This document shows, in pieces, positions 39,006 through 47,336 of a DNA stretch of 64,000 nt. A program made the position numbers and the translations under genes. This DNA is from JAGOEY01 sp017997515 (GTDB lineage Bacteria; Pseudomonadota; Gammaproteobacteria; Burkholderiales; Burkholderiaceae_C): contig CP111109.1 in assembly GCA_026314275.1 (NCBI GenBank), positions 682,001 to 746,000 of the forward strand, given 5' to 3'. The notes beneath the pieces were generated by a model. It made no database searches, had not been told where the DNA came from, and saw only the letters and a program-made list of their open reading frames with translations. Every line of letters starts with the position of its first letter. Within the stretch, counting starts at the first letter, position 1.

Positions 39006-40081
39006 TGCAGAAACCTCCGCATGGCCAACCCGCACGACGTCAGGTATGAAGGTGCCTCACGCACCATTTTTTTCAAGCGCACGGCGCTGCCCATTTCCAT
39101 ACCCTCGAACGGGTTCAGCACCGCACAGGAAAACGAGGATTGTTGTGAAACGGCCTCAATCAAACCCGGCAGAGCAGCAGAACCACCCGCCAGCAGAACC
39201 TGGTCAATGCGGTTGTGCGGAGTGCTGGTGAAGAAAAATTGCAGCGCACGGCCAATTTCCTGGGCCATGCTTTCCACAAAGGGGGCTAACACCGCAGAGG
39301 CATAGTCATCCGGCAACTCGCCGCTGCGCTTTTTGGCTTCTGCCTCTTCGTGTGAAAAACCATACTGCCGAACGATCAACTTGGTCAGCTGCGCGCCGCC
39401 AAACGCCTGGTCGCGTTCATACAACACGTCTTCGCCGCGCAACACCTGCATGCTGGTGGTGAAGGCCCCCACCTCAAACACAGCGACCAACATGCCAGCC
39501 CCATGGTTGGGCAGTGCATGGATCAACCGGCTGGTGGCGAGGCGTGATGCATACGACTCCACATCCACCACCACCGGCTTCAAGCCGGCAGCTTCAGCGA
39601 GTCCTTGGCGGTCTTGCACTTTTTCTTTGCGGGATGCGGCGATCAGTACGTCCACATCACCCGTGGAGTTGGCGCTGGGGCCAATCACACAGAAGTCGAG
39701 GCTCACTTCGTCCAGGGAAAACGGGATGTACTGGTTGGCTTCGGATTCGACCTGCACTTCGAGCTCCAGGTCACTGAGGCCACCCGGCAGGATGATTCGT
39801 TTGGTAATGACGGCAGAGGGCGGCAGTGCCAGCGCCACATTTTTGGTGCGGGTGCCGCTTTTCTTGACCACGCGGCGCACAGCCTCGGCCACCTCGTCGA
39901 ATTTTTCAATGTTGCCGTCCACGATCCAGCCACGCTCCAGCGGCTCGATGGCGCAGCGTTCCAGCACAAGTGTTCCGGATTTGTCCCGGTCCAACTCCAC
40001 CAGCTTCACGCTGGATGAGCTGATATCTACGCCGATCAAGGGCGCAGACTGGCGGCTAAACAACGTTCCCACAGTGGCCAA
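39002..40081 (-). CDS. pilM: Type IV pilus assembly ATPase-like protein PilM
   Basis: Cytoplasmic actin/FtsA-like protein that binds the PilN N-terminus. It is 359 residues. It begins with the first phosphate-type loop GVDISSSSVKLVELDR and has a second nucleotide-binding region (GMLVAVFEVGAFTTSMQVL) and the adenosine motif VLLAGGSAALPGLIEAV. It is the first gene of pilMNOPQ, divergent from mrcA across a 277-base intergenic region (40082-40358), as is standard in betaproteobacteria. Confidence 0.95.
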   Translation of the reverse strand: MATVGTLFSRQSAPLIGVDISSSSVKLVELDRDKSGTLVLERCAIEPLERGWIVDGNIEKFDEVAEAVRRVVKKSGTRTKNVALALPPSAVITKRIILPGGLSDLELEVQVESEANQYIPFSLDEVSLDFCVIGPSANSTGDVDVLIAASRKEKVQDRQGLAEAAGLKPVVVDVESYASRLATSRLIHALPNHGAGMLVAVFEVGAFTTSMQVLRGEDVLYERDQAFGGAQLTKLIVRQYGFSHEEAEAKKRSGELPDDYASAVLAPFVESMAQEIGRALQFFFTSTPHNRIDQVLLAGGSAALPGLIEAVSQQSSFSCAVLNPFEGMEMGSAVRLKKMVREAPSYLTSCGLAMRRFLQ

Positions 40082-40303
40082 AATAATCCCCAGAAATCAT
40101 TGCAATAGTTGCAACAAAATTTAACACCTCACTTGCATGCTATCAGCAAGATAGTGGAGGGGCAAAGATTTTTCTCTGGGGCAACTGTATTTTTCTGTCA
40201 ACTTTTCGCCCACTGAGCCCCAACTCTTACCGTTGGGCGGACAAGTCTTGCTCTTCCACACAGCATTGGCGTGTGATCATCCACACCTTCCATCTGGCCC
40301 GCT

Positions 40304-40331
40304 TTGGCGCAGGTTGCCCGTTTTTTATAAT
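40304..40331 (+). promoter_or_regulatory. Candidate sigma-70 promoter of mrcA
   Basis: A perfect -10 box TATAAT lies at 40326-40331, with TTGGCG (40304-40309, four of six matches to TTGACA) 16 bases upstream. The predicted start of transcription near 40338 leaves a leader of about 20 bases before the mrcA ATG. In the rest of the 40082-40358 gap, which must also hold the pilM promoter, I see no further clear box. Confidence 0.5.
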
Positions 40332-40358
40332 CGCTGATTCTTCCCGCACAACGCACCT

Positions 40359-42758
40359 ATGCCAAACCCCACCCCAACCCCCGACTCCAAACGCTCTGGG
40401 GCCAAACCACGCACTACACGTTCCGCGTGGTATTCCGGGGTTCCTCGCATCGTATTGTGGTGCTTCGGGTTGGTGGCCGCGGCGGCGCTGGGCGTCGCCA
40501 TGATGGTGGCGGTGGCGCTGGCGCTGGCCTACCCCAACCTGCCGGACATCTCTGACCTGGCGGACTACCGGCCCAAACTGCCGCTGCGGGTGTATTCATC
40601 CGAAGGTGCGCTGCTGGGAGAGTTTGGCGAGGAACGGCGCAATCTGACGCCGATCCAGGACATTCCTGCGGTCATGAAAAATGCCGTACTTGCCATTGAA
40701 GACGCCCGTTTTTACCAACACGGTGGGGTGGACTACAAAGGCATGGTGCGCGCTGGTCTGGCCAACATTGGCCGCCTGAAAAGCCAAGGAGCCTCCACCA
40801 TCACCATGCAAGTGGCCCGCAACGTCTATCTTTCGTCCGAAAGAACGTTCAGTCGCAAGATTTACGAAGTGCTGTTGACATTCAAGCTGGAGCACATGCT
40901 GACCAAGGACCAGATTCTTGAGATCTACATGAACCAGATCTATCTGGGCAACCGCGCCTATGGTTTTGCCGCAGCATCTGAAACCTATTTTGGCAAACCC
41001 CTGAAAGACATCAGTATTGCCGAAGCCGCCATGCTGGCGGGCCTGCCCAAGGCACCCTCGGCCTACAACCCGGTGGCCAACCCCAGCCGCGCCCGGTCGC
41101 GCCAGCTCTACATCATCGAGCGCATGGAAGACATCGGCTTTATCACCGCCGAACAGGCCACAGAGGCCAAGGCGGAAAAACTGGTCATCCGTTCCGGCTC
41201 CGACGGCACACGTGTCCATGCCGAATATGTTGCAGAAATGGTACGCCAGCTGATTTACGCGCAGTACGGTGCCGAGGCTTACACCCGTGGCCTGAACGTG
41301 TACACCACGCTGAATGCGGCCGACCAGGAGGCCGCTTACAAGGCGCTGCGCCGCGGCATCATGGACTACGAACGCCGCCAGATCTACCGGGGCCCTGAAA
41401 AATTCATTCCCCTGCCGGCCGACCCGAAAGAGATGGACGAAGCCATCGACGATGTGCTGCTGGAGCACCCGGACAACGGCGACCTGATGGCCGCGGTGGT
41501 GCTGGAAGCCAGTCCCAAGAAGCTGGTGGTTGTGCGCGGTGATGGCCAGACCATCGACATTACTGGTGACGGCCTCAAACCCGTACAGTCCGGCCTGAGC
41601 GACAAAGCCCCGCCCAACATCAAGCTACGGCGTGGTGCGGTTATCCGTATTGCCAAAACCGTGAAAGACACCTGGGAAGCGACCCAACTGCCCGAAGTGG
41701 AAGGTGCTTTTGTGGCCATGGACCCGCGCAGTGGTGCCATCAAGGCGCTGGTGGGTGGCTTTGACTTCAGCAAGAACAAGTTCAACCACGTCACACAGGC
41801 CTGGCGCCAGCCTGGCTCCAGCTTCAAGCCCTTCATCTACTCTGCGGCGCTGGAAAAAGGCTTCACGCCCGCCACCGTGGTGAATGACGCACCCTTGTTC
41901 TTTGACGGCAGCACCACCGGCGGCCAACCCTGGGAGCCCAAAAACTACGACGGCACGTTTGAAGGCCCGATGTCGCTGCGCCGCGCACTGGCGAAGTCGA
42001 AAAACATGGTTTCCATCCGCATCCTGCAGGCCGTGGGGCCGCGTAATGCGCAGGAATGGCTCACCCGCTTTGGTTTTGACGCCGACAAACACCCCGCCTA
42101 CCTGCCCATGGCACTGGGCGCGGGCGCAGTCACCCCGATGCAAATGGCAACCGCCTACTCCGTGTTTGCCAACGGGGGTTACCGGCTCAACCCCTGGCTG
42201 ATCACCAAGGTGACCGACCACAAGGGCCGCACACTGGTGGAAACCGCAGCCCCCGAACTCACCGAAGACCTGCGCGGCATCCCCGCCCGCAACGCCTTCA
42301 TCATGGGCAGCATGCTGAACGAAGTGGCCCGCTCCGGCACCGCTGCCAAAGCACAAGCCACCCTGAAGCGCCCTGACCTGTATGGCAAAACCGGCACCAC
42401 CAACGACTCGGTGGACGCTTGGTTTGCGGGCTACCAGCCCTCGCTGGCCGCCGTCACCTGGATTGGTTACGACACCCCACGCAACCTGGGCAGCCGTGAA
42501 ACCGGCGGCGGCTTGAGCCTGCCGATCTGGATCAGCTTCATGGAGCGTGCACTCAAGGGTGTGCCGGTGATGGAGAACCCCGTGCCGGAAGGTGTGGTGA
42601 ATTCGGGCGGTGAATGGTTCTTCAACGAATACGCCCGCAACAACGGCGTGTCCAGCCTGGGCATGGAAGACAAATCTGCCGAAACCAGCCCTACACCCTC
42701 TGGTGGCCCATCACCTGCCGAAGAACGCAGCAGGATCATGGATCTGTTCAGGAACTAA
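40359..42758 (+). CDS. mrcA: Penicillin-binding protein 1A (bifunctional transglycosylase/transpeptidase)
   Basis: Class A PBP that polymerises and cross-links peptidoglycan in the periplasm. It is 799 residues with a basic cytoplasmic N-terminus and one transmembrane helix (residues about 28-58). The glycosyltransferase motifs EDARFYQHGGVDYKG and GASTITMQVARNVYL are present, then an OB-like insertion, and the transpeptidase motifs PGSSFKPFIY (SxxK), KSKN and KTGTTND. The C-terminal tail is Pro/Ser-rich. Divergent from pilM, its common partner in this lineage. Confidence 0.96.
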   Translation: MPNPTPTPDSKRSGAKPRTTRSAWYSGVPRIVLWCFGLVAAAALGVAMMVAVALALAYPNLPDISDLADYRPKLPLRVYSSEGALLGEFGEERRNLTPIQDIPAVMKNAVLAIEDARFYQHGGVDYKGMVRAGLANIGRLKSQGASTITMQVARNVYLSSERTFSRKIYEVLLTFKLEHMLTKDQILEIYMNQIYLGNRAYGFAAASETYFGKPLKDISIAEAAMLAGLPKAPSAYNPVANPSRARSRQLYIIERMEDIGFITAEQATEAKAEKLVIRSGSDGTRVHAEYVAEMVRQLIYAQYGAEAYTRGLNVYTTLNAADQEAAYKALRRGIMDYERRQIYRGPEKFIPLPADPKEMDEAIDDVLLEHPDNGDLMAAVVLEASPKKLVVVRGDGQTIDITGDGLKPVQSGLSDKAPPNIKLRRGAVIRIAKTVKDTWEATQLPEVEGAFVAMDPRSGAIKALVGGFDFSKNKFNHVTQAWRQPGSSFKPFIYSAALEKGFTPATVVNDAPLFFDGSTTGGQPWEPKNYDGTFEGPMSLRRALAKSKNMVSIRILQAVGPRNAQEWLTRFGFDADKHPAYLPMALGAGAVTPMQMATAYSVFANGGYRLNPWLITKVTDHKGRTLVETAAPELTEDLRGIPARNAFIMGSMLNEVARSGTAAKAQATLKRPDLYGKTGTTNDSVDAWFAGYQPSLAAVTWIGYDTPRNLGSRETGGGLSLPIWISFMERALKGVPVMENPVPEGVVNSGGEWFFNEYARNNGVSSLGMEDKSAETSPTPSGGPSPAEERSRIMDLFRN

Positions 42759-42837
42759 CCCGGCTCCACAGCAGCACACACCGCTCTTTGCACCTTGTGC
42801 CAGGGGACGGTGTGGAACTCAAAAATCTCAATAAAAT

Positions 42838-42887
42838 GAGGCTTTAGCGCCCGTCTGGCGGGCGGAGAACGCTATCAAATATGAAGC
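42838..42887. repeat. Dispersed palindromic repeat, copy 6 (after mrcA)
   Basis: GAGGCTTTAGCGCCCGTCTGGCGGGCG followed by AACGCTATCAAATATGAAGC: core stem CGCCCG/GGGCG and the GCTAT...AAGC arm. It lies in the convergent gap between mrcA (plus) and cyaY (minus), where it could act as a shared 3' structure. Confidence 0.65.
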
Positions 42888-42911
42888 AAGCCCCCATTCA
42901 CATGGGGTTGC

Positions 42912-43241
42912 CTATGCTTTGAACTCCAGCGCCATGTCGGCTTGTACGCTGCTGTCACGGGACAGCTGGGCAAAAAACTCACCCTGGCCCTTGCTGTCCA
43001 TCCATTGGGCACCACTCAATTGGTAGTGGTACCCCCCCGACTTGGCCGCCAGCCACACTTCATGCAGCGGCTTTTGCAGGTTCACGATGATCTGGCTGCG
43101 GTTGGCAAACACCAGGGTCAGCATGCCGCCCACACGCTGGCAGTCAATATCAGCCTCGGTTTCTTCGTTGATGCGATCACAGGTTTCTTCCACCGCTCGC
43201 AACAGCGCCTCGCCCTGGTCCAAGAATTCAATATCGGTCAT
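42912..43241 (-). CDS. cyaY: Frataxin-like iron-sulfur protein CyaY
   Basis: Iron-binding regulator of Fe-S cluster assembly. The 109-residue protein starts MTDIEFLDQGE. The acidic first helix (RAVEETCDRINEETEADIDCQ), the sheet strand MLTLVFANRSQIIVNLQ and the conserved HEVWLAAKSGGYHY-x-W region are all frataxin features. It is transcribed away from lptM; only 12 bases separate the two start codons, so their promoters must overlap each other's coding starts. Confidence 0.94.
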   Translation of the reverse strand: MTDIEFLDQGEALLRAVEETCDRINEETEADIDCQRVGGMLTLVFANRSQIIVNLQKPLHEVWLAAKSGGYHYQLSGAQWMDSKGQGEFFAQLSRDSSVQADMALEFKA

Positions 43242-43253
43242 TACAATTTCGCC

Positions 43254-43478
43254 ATGTTGCATGTTCACCGAATTTTAGTCAGGGCGATTGCCCTTGCCAG
43301 CTGTACGGCGGCCCTGGCCGCCTGCGGCCAGCGCGGCCCGCTGTACCTGCCCACCGACGCGGCAGCCCAAAACCGCGCCACCCTGCCCCAGACGGTCACG
43401 CCGCAGCTGCCCGGCAGCCCAGCCGCCACCCCACCCGCGACACCCGTAAGCCCCGCTCCTTCTCCCGCTGCTCCATGA
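43254..43478 (+). CDS. lptM: Small lipoprotein LptM (LPS translocon maturation factor)
   Basis: A 74-residue lipoprotein. The signal peptide ends in LAAC, and the mature N-terminus CGQRGPLYLP is the conserved LptM segment that inserts between LptD and LptE. The rest is a Pro/Ala-rich tail. Its TGA overlaps the lysA ATG (ATGA); lptM upstream of lysA is the conserved order. Confidence 0.9.
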   Translation: MLHVHRILVRAIALASCTAALAACGQRGPLYLPTDAAAQNRATLPQTVTPQLPGSPAATPPATPVSPAPSPAAP

Positions 43479-44752
43479 CCCACCCCACTCTGCCCGGCCA
43501 GCCCCATATCGCCTACCGCGACCAGCAACTTTTTGCCGAAGGTGTGTCCACCAGCGACTTGGCTCGGCAGTACGCCACCCCGCTGTTTGTGTACTCCAAA
43601 GCCGCCATGCTCGGCGCACTGGCCGCCTACCAGCGCGGTTTTGCAGGCCGCAGGGCGCAGATTTGTTATGCGATGAAGGCCAACTCCTCGCTGGCGGTGC
43701 TGCAGGTCTTCGCGCAGGCAGGTTGTGGTTTTGACATCGTCTCGGGCGGCGAGCTGGAGCGTGTCGTCGCCGCAGGTGGCGACGTGCGCAAGGTGATTTT
43801 TTCCGGCGTGGGCAAAACCCGCGCCGAAATGCGCCAGGCACTGGCTGCAGGCATTGGTTGCTTCAACGTGGAGAGCGACGCAGAGCTGGACGTGCTCAGC
43901 GCCGTCGCTGTGGATATGGGCCAGCAAGCCCCCGTCAGCATCCGCGTGAACCCAAACGTAGACCCGAAAACCCACCCCTACATTTCCACCGGCCTCAAAG
44001 GCAACAAATTTGGTGTGGCCCACGAAGACGCGGTGCGTATTTACAAGCGCGCCGCCGCCCTGCCCGGCCTGAAGGTCGTCGGCATCGACTGCCATATCGG
44101 TTCACAAATCACCGAAGAAACCCCGTACCTCGACGCGATGGACCGCATCCTGGACCTGGTCGAAGCGATTGAAGCCGCAGGGGTGCCCATCCACCACATC
44201 GACTTTGGCGGCGGACTGGGCATCGACTACAACGGCGACGTGCCACCCCAGGCCGATGTTTTGTGGGCGCGGCTGCTGGCCAAGCTCGACGCGCGCGGTT
44301 TTGGCGACCGCCAGCTGATGATCGAGCCAGGCCGCTCACTGGTGGGCAACGCCGGCATCTGCCTGACCGAGGTGCTGTACCTGAAACCCGGCGAGCAAAA
44401 GAACTTCTGCATCATCGATGCAGCCATGAACGACCTGCCCCGCCCGGCGATGTACCAGGCGTTCCACCAGATCGTGCCGCTGGCACCGCGTGGTGGCGAC
44501 ACGGTGCAGTACGACGTGGTCGGCCCGGTCTGTGAAAGCGGTGACTGGATTGGCCGCGACCGCGACTTAACGGTGGAACAAGGCGACCTGCTGGCCGTGT
44601 TGTCGGCTGGCGCGTACTGCATGAGTATGTCGAGCAACTACAACACCCGGGGCCGCGCAGCCGAGGTGCTGGTAGACGGCAACACTGCCCACCTCATCCG
44701 CGCCCGTGAAAACGCGGCGGACCAGATGCGCGGCGAAAGTCTGGTGGGCTAA
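43475..44752 (+). CDS. lysA: Diaminopimelate decarboxylase LysA
   Basis: Last step of lysine synthesis: decarboxylates meso-diaminopimelate. It is 425 residues, a PLP fold-type III enzyme. The PLP lysine is in CYAMKANSS, the phosphate-binding loop is DFGGGLGIDY, EPGRSLVGNAG follows, and the interface cysteine region is VGPVCESGDW. A dispersed repeat follows the gene at 44792. Confidence 0.97.
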   Translation: MTHPTLPGQPHIAYRDQQLFAEGVSTSDLARQYATPLFVYSKAAMLGALAAYQRGFAGRRAQICYAMKANSSLAVLQVFAQAGCGFDIVSGGELERVVAAGGDVRKVIFSGVGKTRAEMRQALAAGIGCFNVESDAELDVLSAVAVDMGQQAPVSIRVNPNVDPKTHPYISTGLKGNKFGVAHEDAVRIYKRAAALPGLKVVGIDCHIGSQITEETPYLDAMDRILDLVEAIEAAGVPIHHIDFGGGLGIDYNGDVPPQADVLWARLLAKLDARGFGDRQLMIEPGRSLVGNAGICLTEVLYLKPGEQKNFCIIDAAMNDLPRPAMYQAFHQIVPLAPRGGDTVQYDVVGPVCESGDWIGRDRDLTVEQGDLLAVLSAGAYCMSMSSNYNTRGRAAEVLVDGNTAHLIRARENAADQMRGESLVG

Positions 44753-44791
44753 GCCGCTCGGGCCATCACCACCGGTAAATTGCAATTATTT

Positions 44792-44835
44792 TGATAGCAA
44801 CAAACGCACACTCTGCGTGCGCCAGTGGCTATTTT
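44792..44835. repeat. Dispersed palindromic repeat, copy 7 (after lysA)
   Basis: TGATAGCAACAAACGCACACTCTGCGTGCGCCAGTGGCTATTTTC: outer arms GATAGC/GGCTATT and inner stem CGCAC/GTGCG. It occupies the convergent gap between lysA and the minus-strand lipoprotein gene. Confidence 0.65.
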
Positions 44836-44837
44836 CT

Positions 44838-45731
44838 TTAAATTCCGTGCAGCACTGCTGGCCCTGACGAAGGTGCCGGCTTGGCCTTGATTTCAGGCCC
44901 GTCGATAGAAATGAGTGGTGCGTCTTGCTTCGGCAAGCGCAGAGCGTAGGCGTCGGGTGTCACCGTGACGTAGGCGTTGTTCCATGCAGTCGGTGGCACC
45001 TTGGTGCCCACCGTGCCGTACACACTCACCGCCAATTTGGCAGATTCAGAAGATGCGGATCGCAAAGGTGCCAACACCGCCTCGATCTGCCGAGCCTCGT
45101 CCTTGGCGACCTTCTTGACGATTTGAACCGCATTCGGCCCGGTGGGATGTGCCTGGTAGCCATCGACTTCGTACTTGTACCCAAAACGGTTCGATCCGCC
45201 TTTCCCGTTCGAGTCCCAACGGTAGCCTTCGGAAGCTCCCACCAAGTTGGAGAGCATCACCGTGTACGACTCGGTCGCCATGTCATACGGAGAAACATGC
45301 GCCGCCACAAAATCGGAATCCAGCCGAACCAACGGTGTCGCCGCCTTGCGCAGCGCAGCCAGATCTGCCGCCCTCGCTTTGGCCAGATCGTCCCGCTTGA
45401 ACGCATCGGGCTCAACGCCAACCTCAGGGAACGCGGCAGCCACCAGCTCGGTGTCGGACACATCGGAGGCAGCAGCAAGCGATTTCATGAAGGTCTGGCG
45501 AAATTGCGCCAACCCGGCCTGGTCGAGTTCCTCGGTAAGCCGCACCACGGCATAAGCATCCAGCTTCTTCGCAATGGAAGGCTTGCCCTTGGAGGCTTCG
45601 GCTGGCGCGCTGCCCTGGGGCGCCTGCGCTGACGTGGCCTGCGGTGGCTTCTGGTCACACCCGCCAAGCACTGCCACAGCCACCGACGCCACGGCTGCCA
45701 CCTTTGCCATCTGCCAAGTCATGGAACGCAT
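44838..45731 (-). CDS. Lipoprotein of unknown function
   Basis: A 297-residue predicted lipoprotein. The signal peptide (MTWQMAKVAAVASVAVAVLGGC) ends in a lipobox, then comes a Pro/Ala/Gln/Ser linker of about 25 residues and a globular domain that I do not recognise. The start at 45731 is supported by AGAGGG five bases upstream; an ATG three codons later is possible. The globular part includes DAYAVVRLTEELDQAGL and YRWDSNGKGGSNRFGYKY. It is the last gene of a minus-strand group of lipoproteins ahead of the ECF sigma operon. Confidence 0.65.
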   Translation of the reverse strand: MRSMTWQMAKVAAVASVAVAVLGGCDQKPPQATSAQAPQGSAPAEASKGKPSIAKKLDAYAVVRLTEELDQAGLAQFRQTFMKSLAAASDVSDTELVAAAFPEVGVEPDAFKRDDLAKARAADLAALRKAATPLVRLDSDFVAAHVSPYDMATESYTVMLSNLVGASEGYRWDSNGKGGSNRFGYKYEVDGYQAHPTGPNAVQIVKKVAKDEARQIEAVLAPLRSASSESAKLAVSVYGTVGTKVPPTAWNNAYVTVTPDAYALRLPKQDAPLISIDGPEIKAKPAPSSGPAVLHGI

Positions 45732-45849
45732 AAAACCCTCTGAAAATTTAATAAATTAAAAACTGGTCCTGACGCCACTTCCCGACGGCTGCCATGGATT
45801 TTTCGATTCAAAACAGCATGGCCTGCATTGGCACCACCATGTAACAAAG

Positions 45850-45984
45850 CTACGCTGCACGGGCCAAACTAGCGGTTTGTGCGCTGCCCTCGCTGGGCAA
45901 GGCAGGACACCGCAACCAGCAACGGGGGCAGAACACAGCGTCGGCAGCCAGTAACGCACCACAGAATGTGCAAGAAATAGCCAC
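45850..45984 (-). CDS. Possible 44-residue zinc-ribbon protein
   Basis: GTG start at 45982-45984. The product begins VAISCTFCGALLAADAVFCP and continues RCW, giving two CxxC knuckles (C5/C8 and C19/C22) of a zinc-ribbon type, plus a further C26. An in-frame TAA lies two codons upstream of the GTG, so no longer N-terminus exists. There is no good Shine-Dalgarno sequence. It lies in a 285-base gap between two lipoprotein genes on the same strand. It could be a real tiny protein, a remnant of a longer zinc-ribbon protein, or chance. Confidence 0.35.
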   Translation of the reverse strand: MAISCTFCGALLAADAVFCPRCWLRCPALPSEGSAQTASLARAA

Positions 45985-46015
45985 AGGTTAAGGGCCGTGT
46001 GGGTGCACTACCTCT

Positions 46016-46372
46016 TCACCCACCAAAGCCACCAACGAGTTGCCAGCCGTCTGACGCCTTCACCAGACGCAAGGGCAGCACCTGCTTCAAGTGCCCCAGC
46101 ATCGGCAATTCGATGTCCGACTCCACGTTGCACTGGTAGACACCGCCCTCCTCCTTGCACCCCACCTTTTTGAGCGAGTTGATCTTCCAGGCCATCTTGG
46201 GGGCCGACCCGGCCGCCTGCTTGCCCAGCATGGCGGTCATGGCGGCGTCTCCTGCAGCCTGGGCCTGCGTGAAGTGCTTGTCCAGGGCCGACTCGATGTC
46301 ACTGTTCGACGGCTCACCCGAGCAAGCCGCCAAGGCAGCGGCCAGGAGCAGGACGGCTGGGGTTCTTTTCAT
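46016..46372 (-). CDS. Small lipoprotein of unknown function
   Basis: A 118-residue predicted lipoprotein starting MKRTPAVLLLAAALAACSG; the lipobox is LAAC. The mature part has a helix (NSDIESALDKHFTQAQ) and a strand-rich C-terminal half with two cysteines (KVGCKEEGGVYQCNVE) that may form a disulfide. I do not recognise the family. It follows the 46391-47221 gene by 18 bases, so the two are likely co-transcribed. Confidence 0.65.
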   Translation of the reverse strand: MKRTPAVLLLAAALAACSGEPSNSDIESALDKHFTQAQAAGDAAMTAMLGKQAAGSAPKMAWKINSLKKVGCKEEGGVYQCNVESDIELPMLGHLKQVLPLRLVKASDGWQLVGGFGG

Positions 46373-46390
46373 GGAGCTGTTCCCCACGGT

Positions 46391-47221
46391 CTACTGCTGC
46401 GACCACAGCAGCACATAGCCATAGCCCTTCGACAGGTTGGTGAGCGCAGTCCCACCGTGCTCCACCACGGCATAGACCGTACTGCCGTCCGGCTTGCCGT
46501 AGCTGTAGGCATACAGCGAAACAAAACCATTAAAACCGTCCTCGGCTCCACTCTCCAACGGTGCATTGCCGACCAACGCATTCGACACCGCTGCTGCCGT
46601 GAAGTTGGTGGTGCCGCTGCCATCTGCCACGGTGGCATTTCCCGACGCATCAAAGCGCAAAGACATACCCGCCGTCACCGCGCAGTCCTCACGGGCAATA
46701 GAGAAAACCTGGTTGGCCAAAGCCTTGGCATCGGTGATACGGATGGCCTGGTCTTTCACCAGCACATCGGTGGACTTGGCTCCCTTGGTACCGTCGCCGC
46801 TGGCCGCTGCCTGGCACAGCATGGCGATGGCGGGCAGGTTGTCGGCAAGCAAGTTGTCTCCCACGGCCACACTGGCGGTGATGGGTGCGCCATAGACAAT
46901 GCCGCCATCGGCCTGCGGCGTCATGCTGACCACTTTGCCCTGGGCACCGTAGGTCAAGGTTCCTTCTGCACCGACGCCGATGTCGCGAAAGTTGGCTGTG
47001 GTGCCGGACGAACCCAGATTCTGCAAATAGTGGTGGCCTGTGAATGTGGCTGTGACGGGCGCTGTCGGTGTACCGGCAACACCGCCTGAACCGGTTCCGG
47101 TTCCGGTTCCGGTTCCGGTTCCAGGATTTGCGGAGGGGGCATCATCCCCGCCGCCACCGCCACATGCGGTTAATGCCAATGCGGCGACAGCAACCAAAGC
47201 AAACGAATGGATCTTTTTCAT
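46391..47221 (-). CDS. Lipoprotein with Gly-Thr repeat linker, unknown function
   Basis: A 276-residue predicted lipoprotein starting MKKIHSFALVAVAALALTAC, followed by CGGGGGDD and a linker of alternating Gly and Thr that comes from a hexanucleotide tandem repeat (47093-47122). The rest is a beta-rich domain (YLQNLGSSGTTANFRDIGVG, FDASGNATVADGSG) of no family I recognise. It is divergent from the ECF sigma gene with 115 bases between the starts, so it might share regulation with that operon. Confidence 0.65.
   Translation of the reverse strand: MKKIHSFALVAVAALALTACGGGGGDDAPSANPGTGTGTGTGTGSGGVAGTPTAPVTATFTGHHYLQNLGSSGTTANFRDIGVGAEGTLTYGAQGKVVSMTPQADGGIVYGAPITASVAVGDNLLADNLPAIAMLCQAAASGDGTKGAKSTDVLVKDQAIRITDAKALANQVFSIAREDCAVTAGMSLRFDASGNATVADGSGTTNFTAAAVSNALVGNAPLESGAEDGFNGFVSLYAYSYGKPDGSTVYAVVEHGGTALTNLSKGYGYVLLWSQQ
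47093..47122. repeat. Hexanucleotide tandem repeat (GGTTCC x5)
   Basis: Five perfect GGTTCC units on the plus strand; on the minus strand they encode alternating Gly-Thr codons in the linker of the lipoprotein. Changes in copy number would keep the frame and alter only linker length. Confidence 0.85.
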
Positions 47222-47288
47222 GGAACGTCCTGGGTAATGGGAAAACGAAAAATGGCTTACCCCGCTTATTCGCTCGCCACCCGCCATC

Positions 47289-47316
47289 GGTTCTAACTAT
47301 TTTCCGAAGCCGTAAA
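47289..47316 (+). promoter_or_regulatory. Tentative ECF-type promoter of the sigma operon
   Basis: GGTTCT at 47289-47294 and CGTAAA at 47311-47316 are 16 bases apart and end 20 bases before the ATG of the ECF sigma gene. The shape (GG-rich -35, CGT-type -10, 16-bp spacer) resembles promoters read by ECF sigma factors, which usually activate their own gene. There is no second copy in the window to support it. Confidence 0.25.
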
Positions 47317-47336
47317 GCTATGATTCCGGCGCCTCT

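Noticed and set aside
42886..42911. Hairpin GCAAGCCCCCAT/ATGGGGTTGC as a terminator between mrcA and cyaY
   Set aside because: The stem has a two-base bulge and no T-run follows on either strand. It may still form a structure, but I would not call it an intrinsic terminator.
45756..45962. A 68-codon cysteine-rich frame on the minus strand overlapping the zinc-ribbon ORF
   Set aside because: Its cysteines are not arranged as CxxC pairs; the alternative frame (45850-45984) gives properly spaced knuckles.
47222..47247. GGAAC...CG as an ECF promoter for the sigma operon
   Set aside because: The spacing is 19 bases rather than about 16 and it overlaps the ribosome binding region of the divergent lipoprotein gene.
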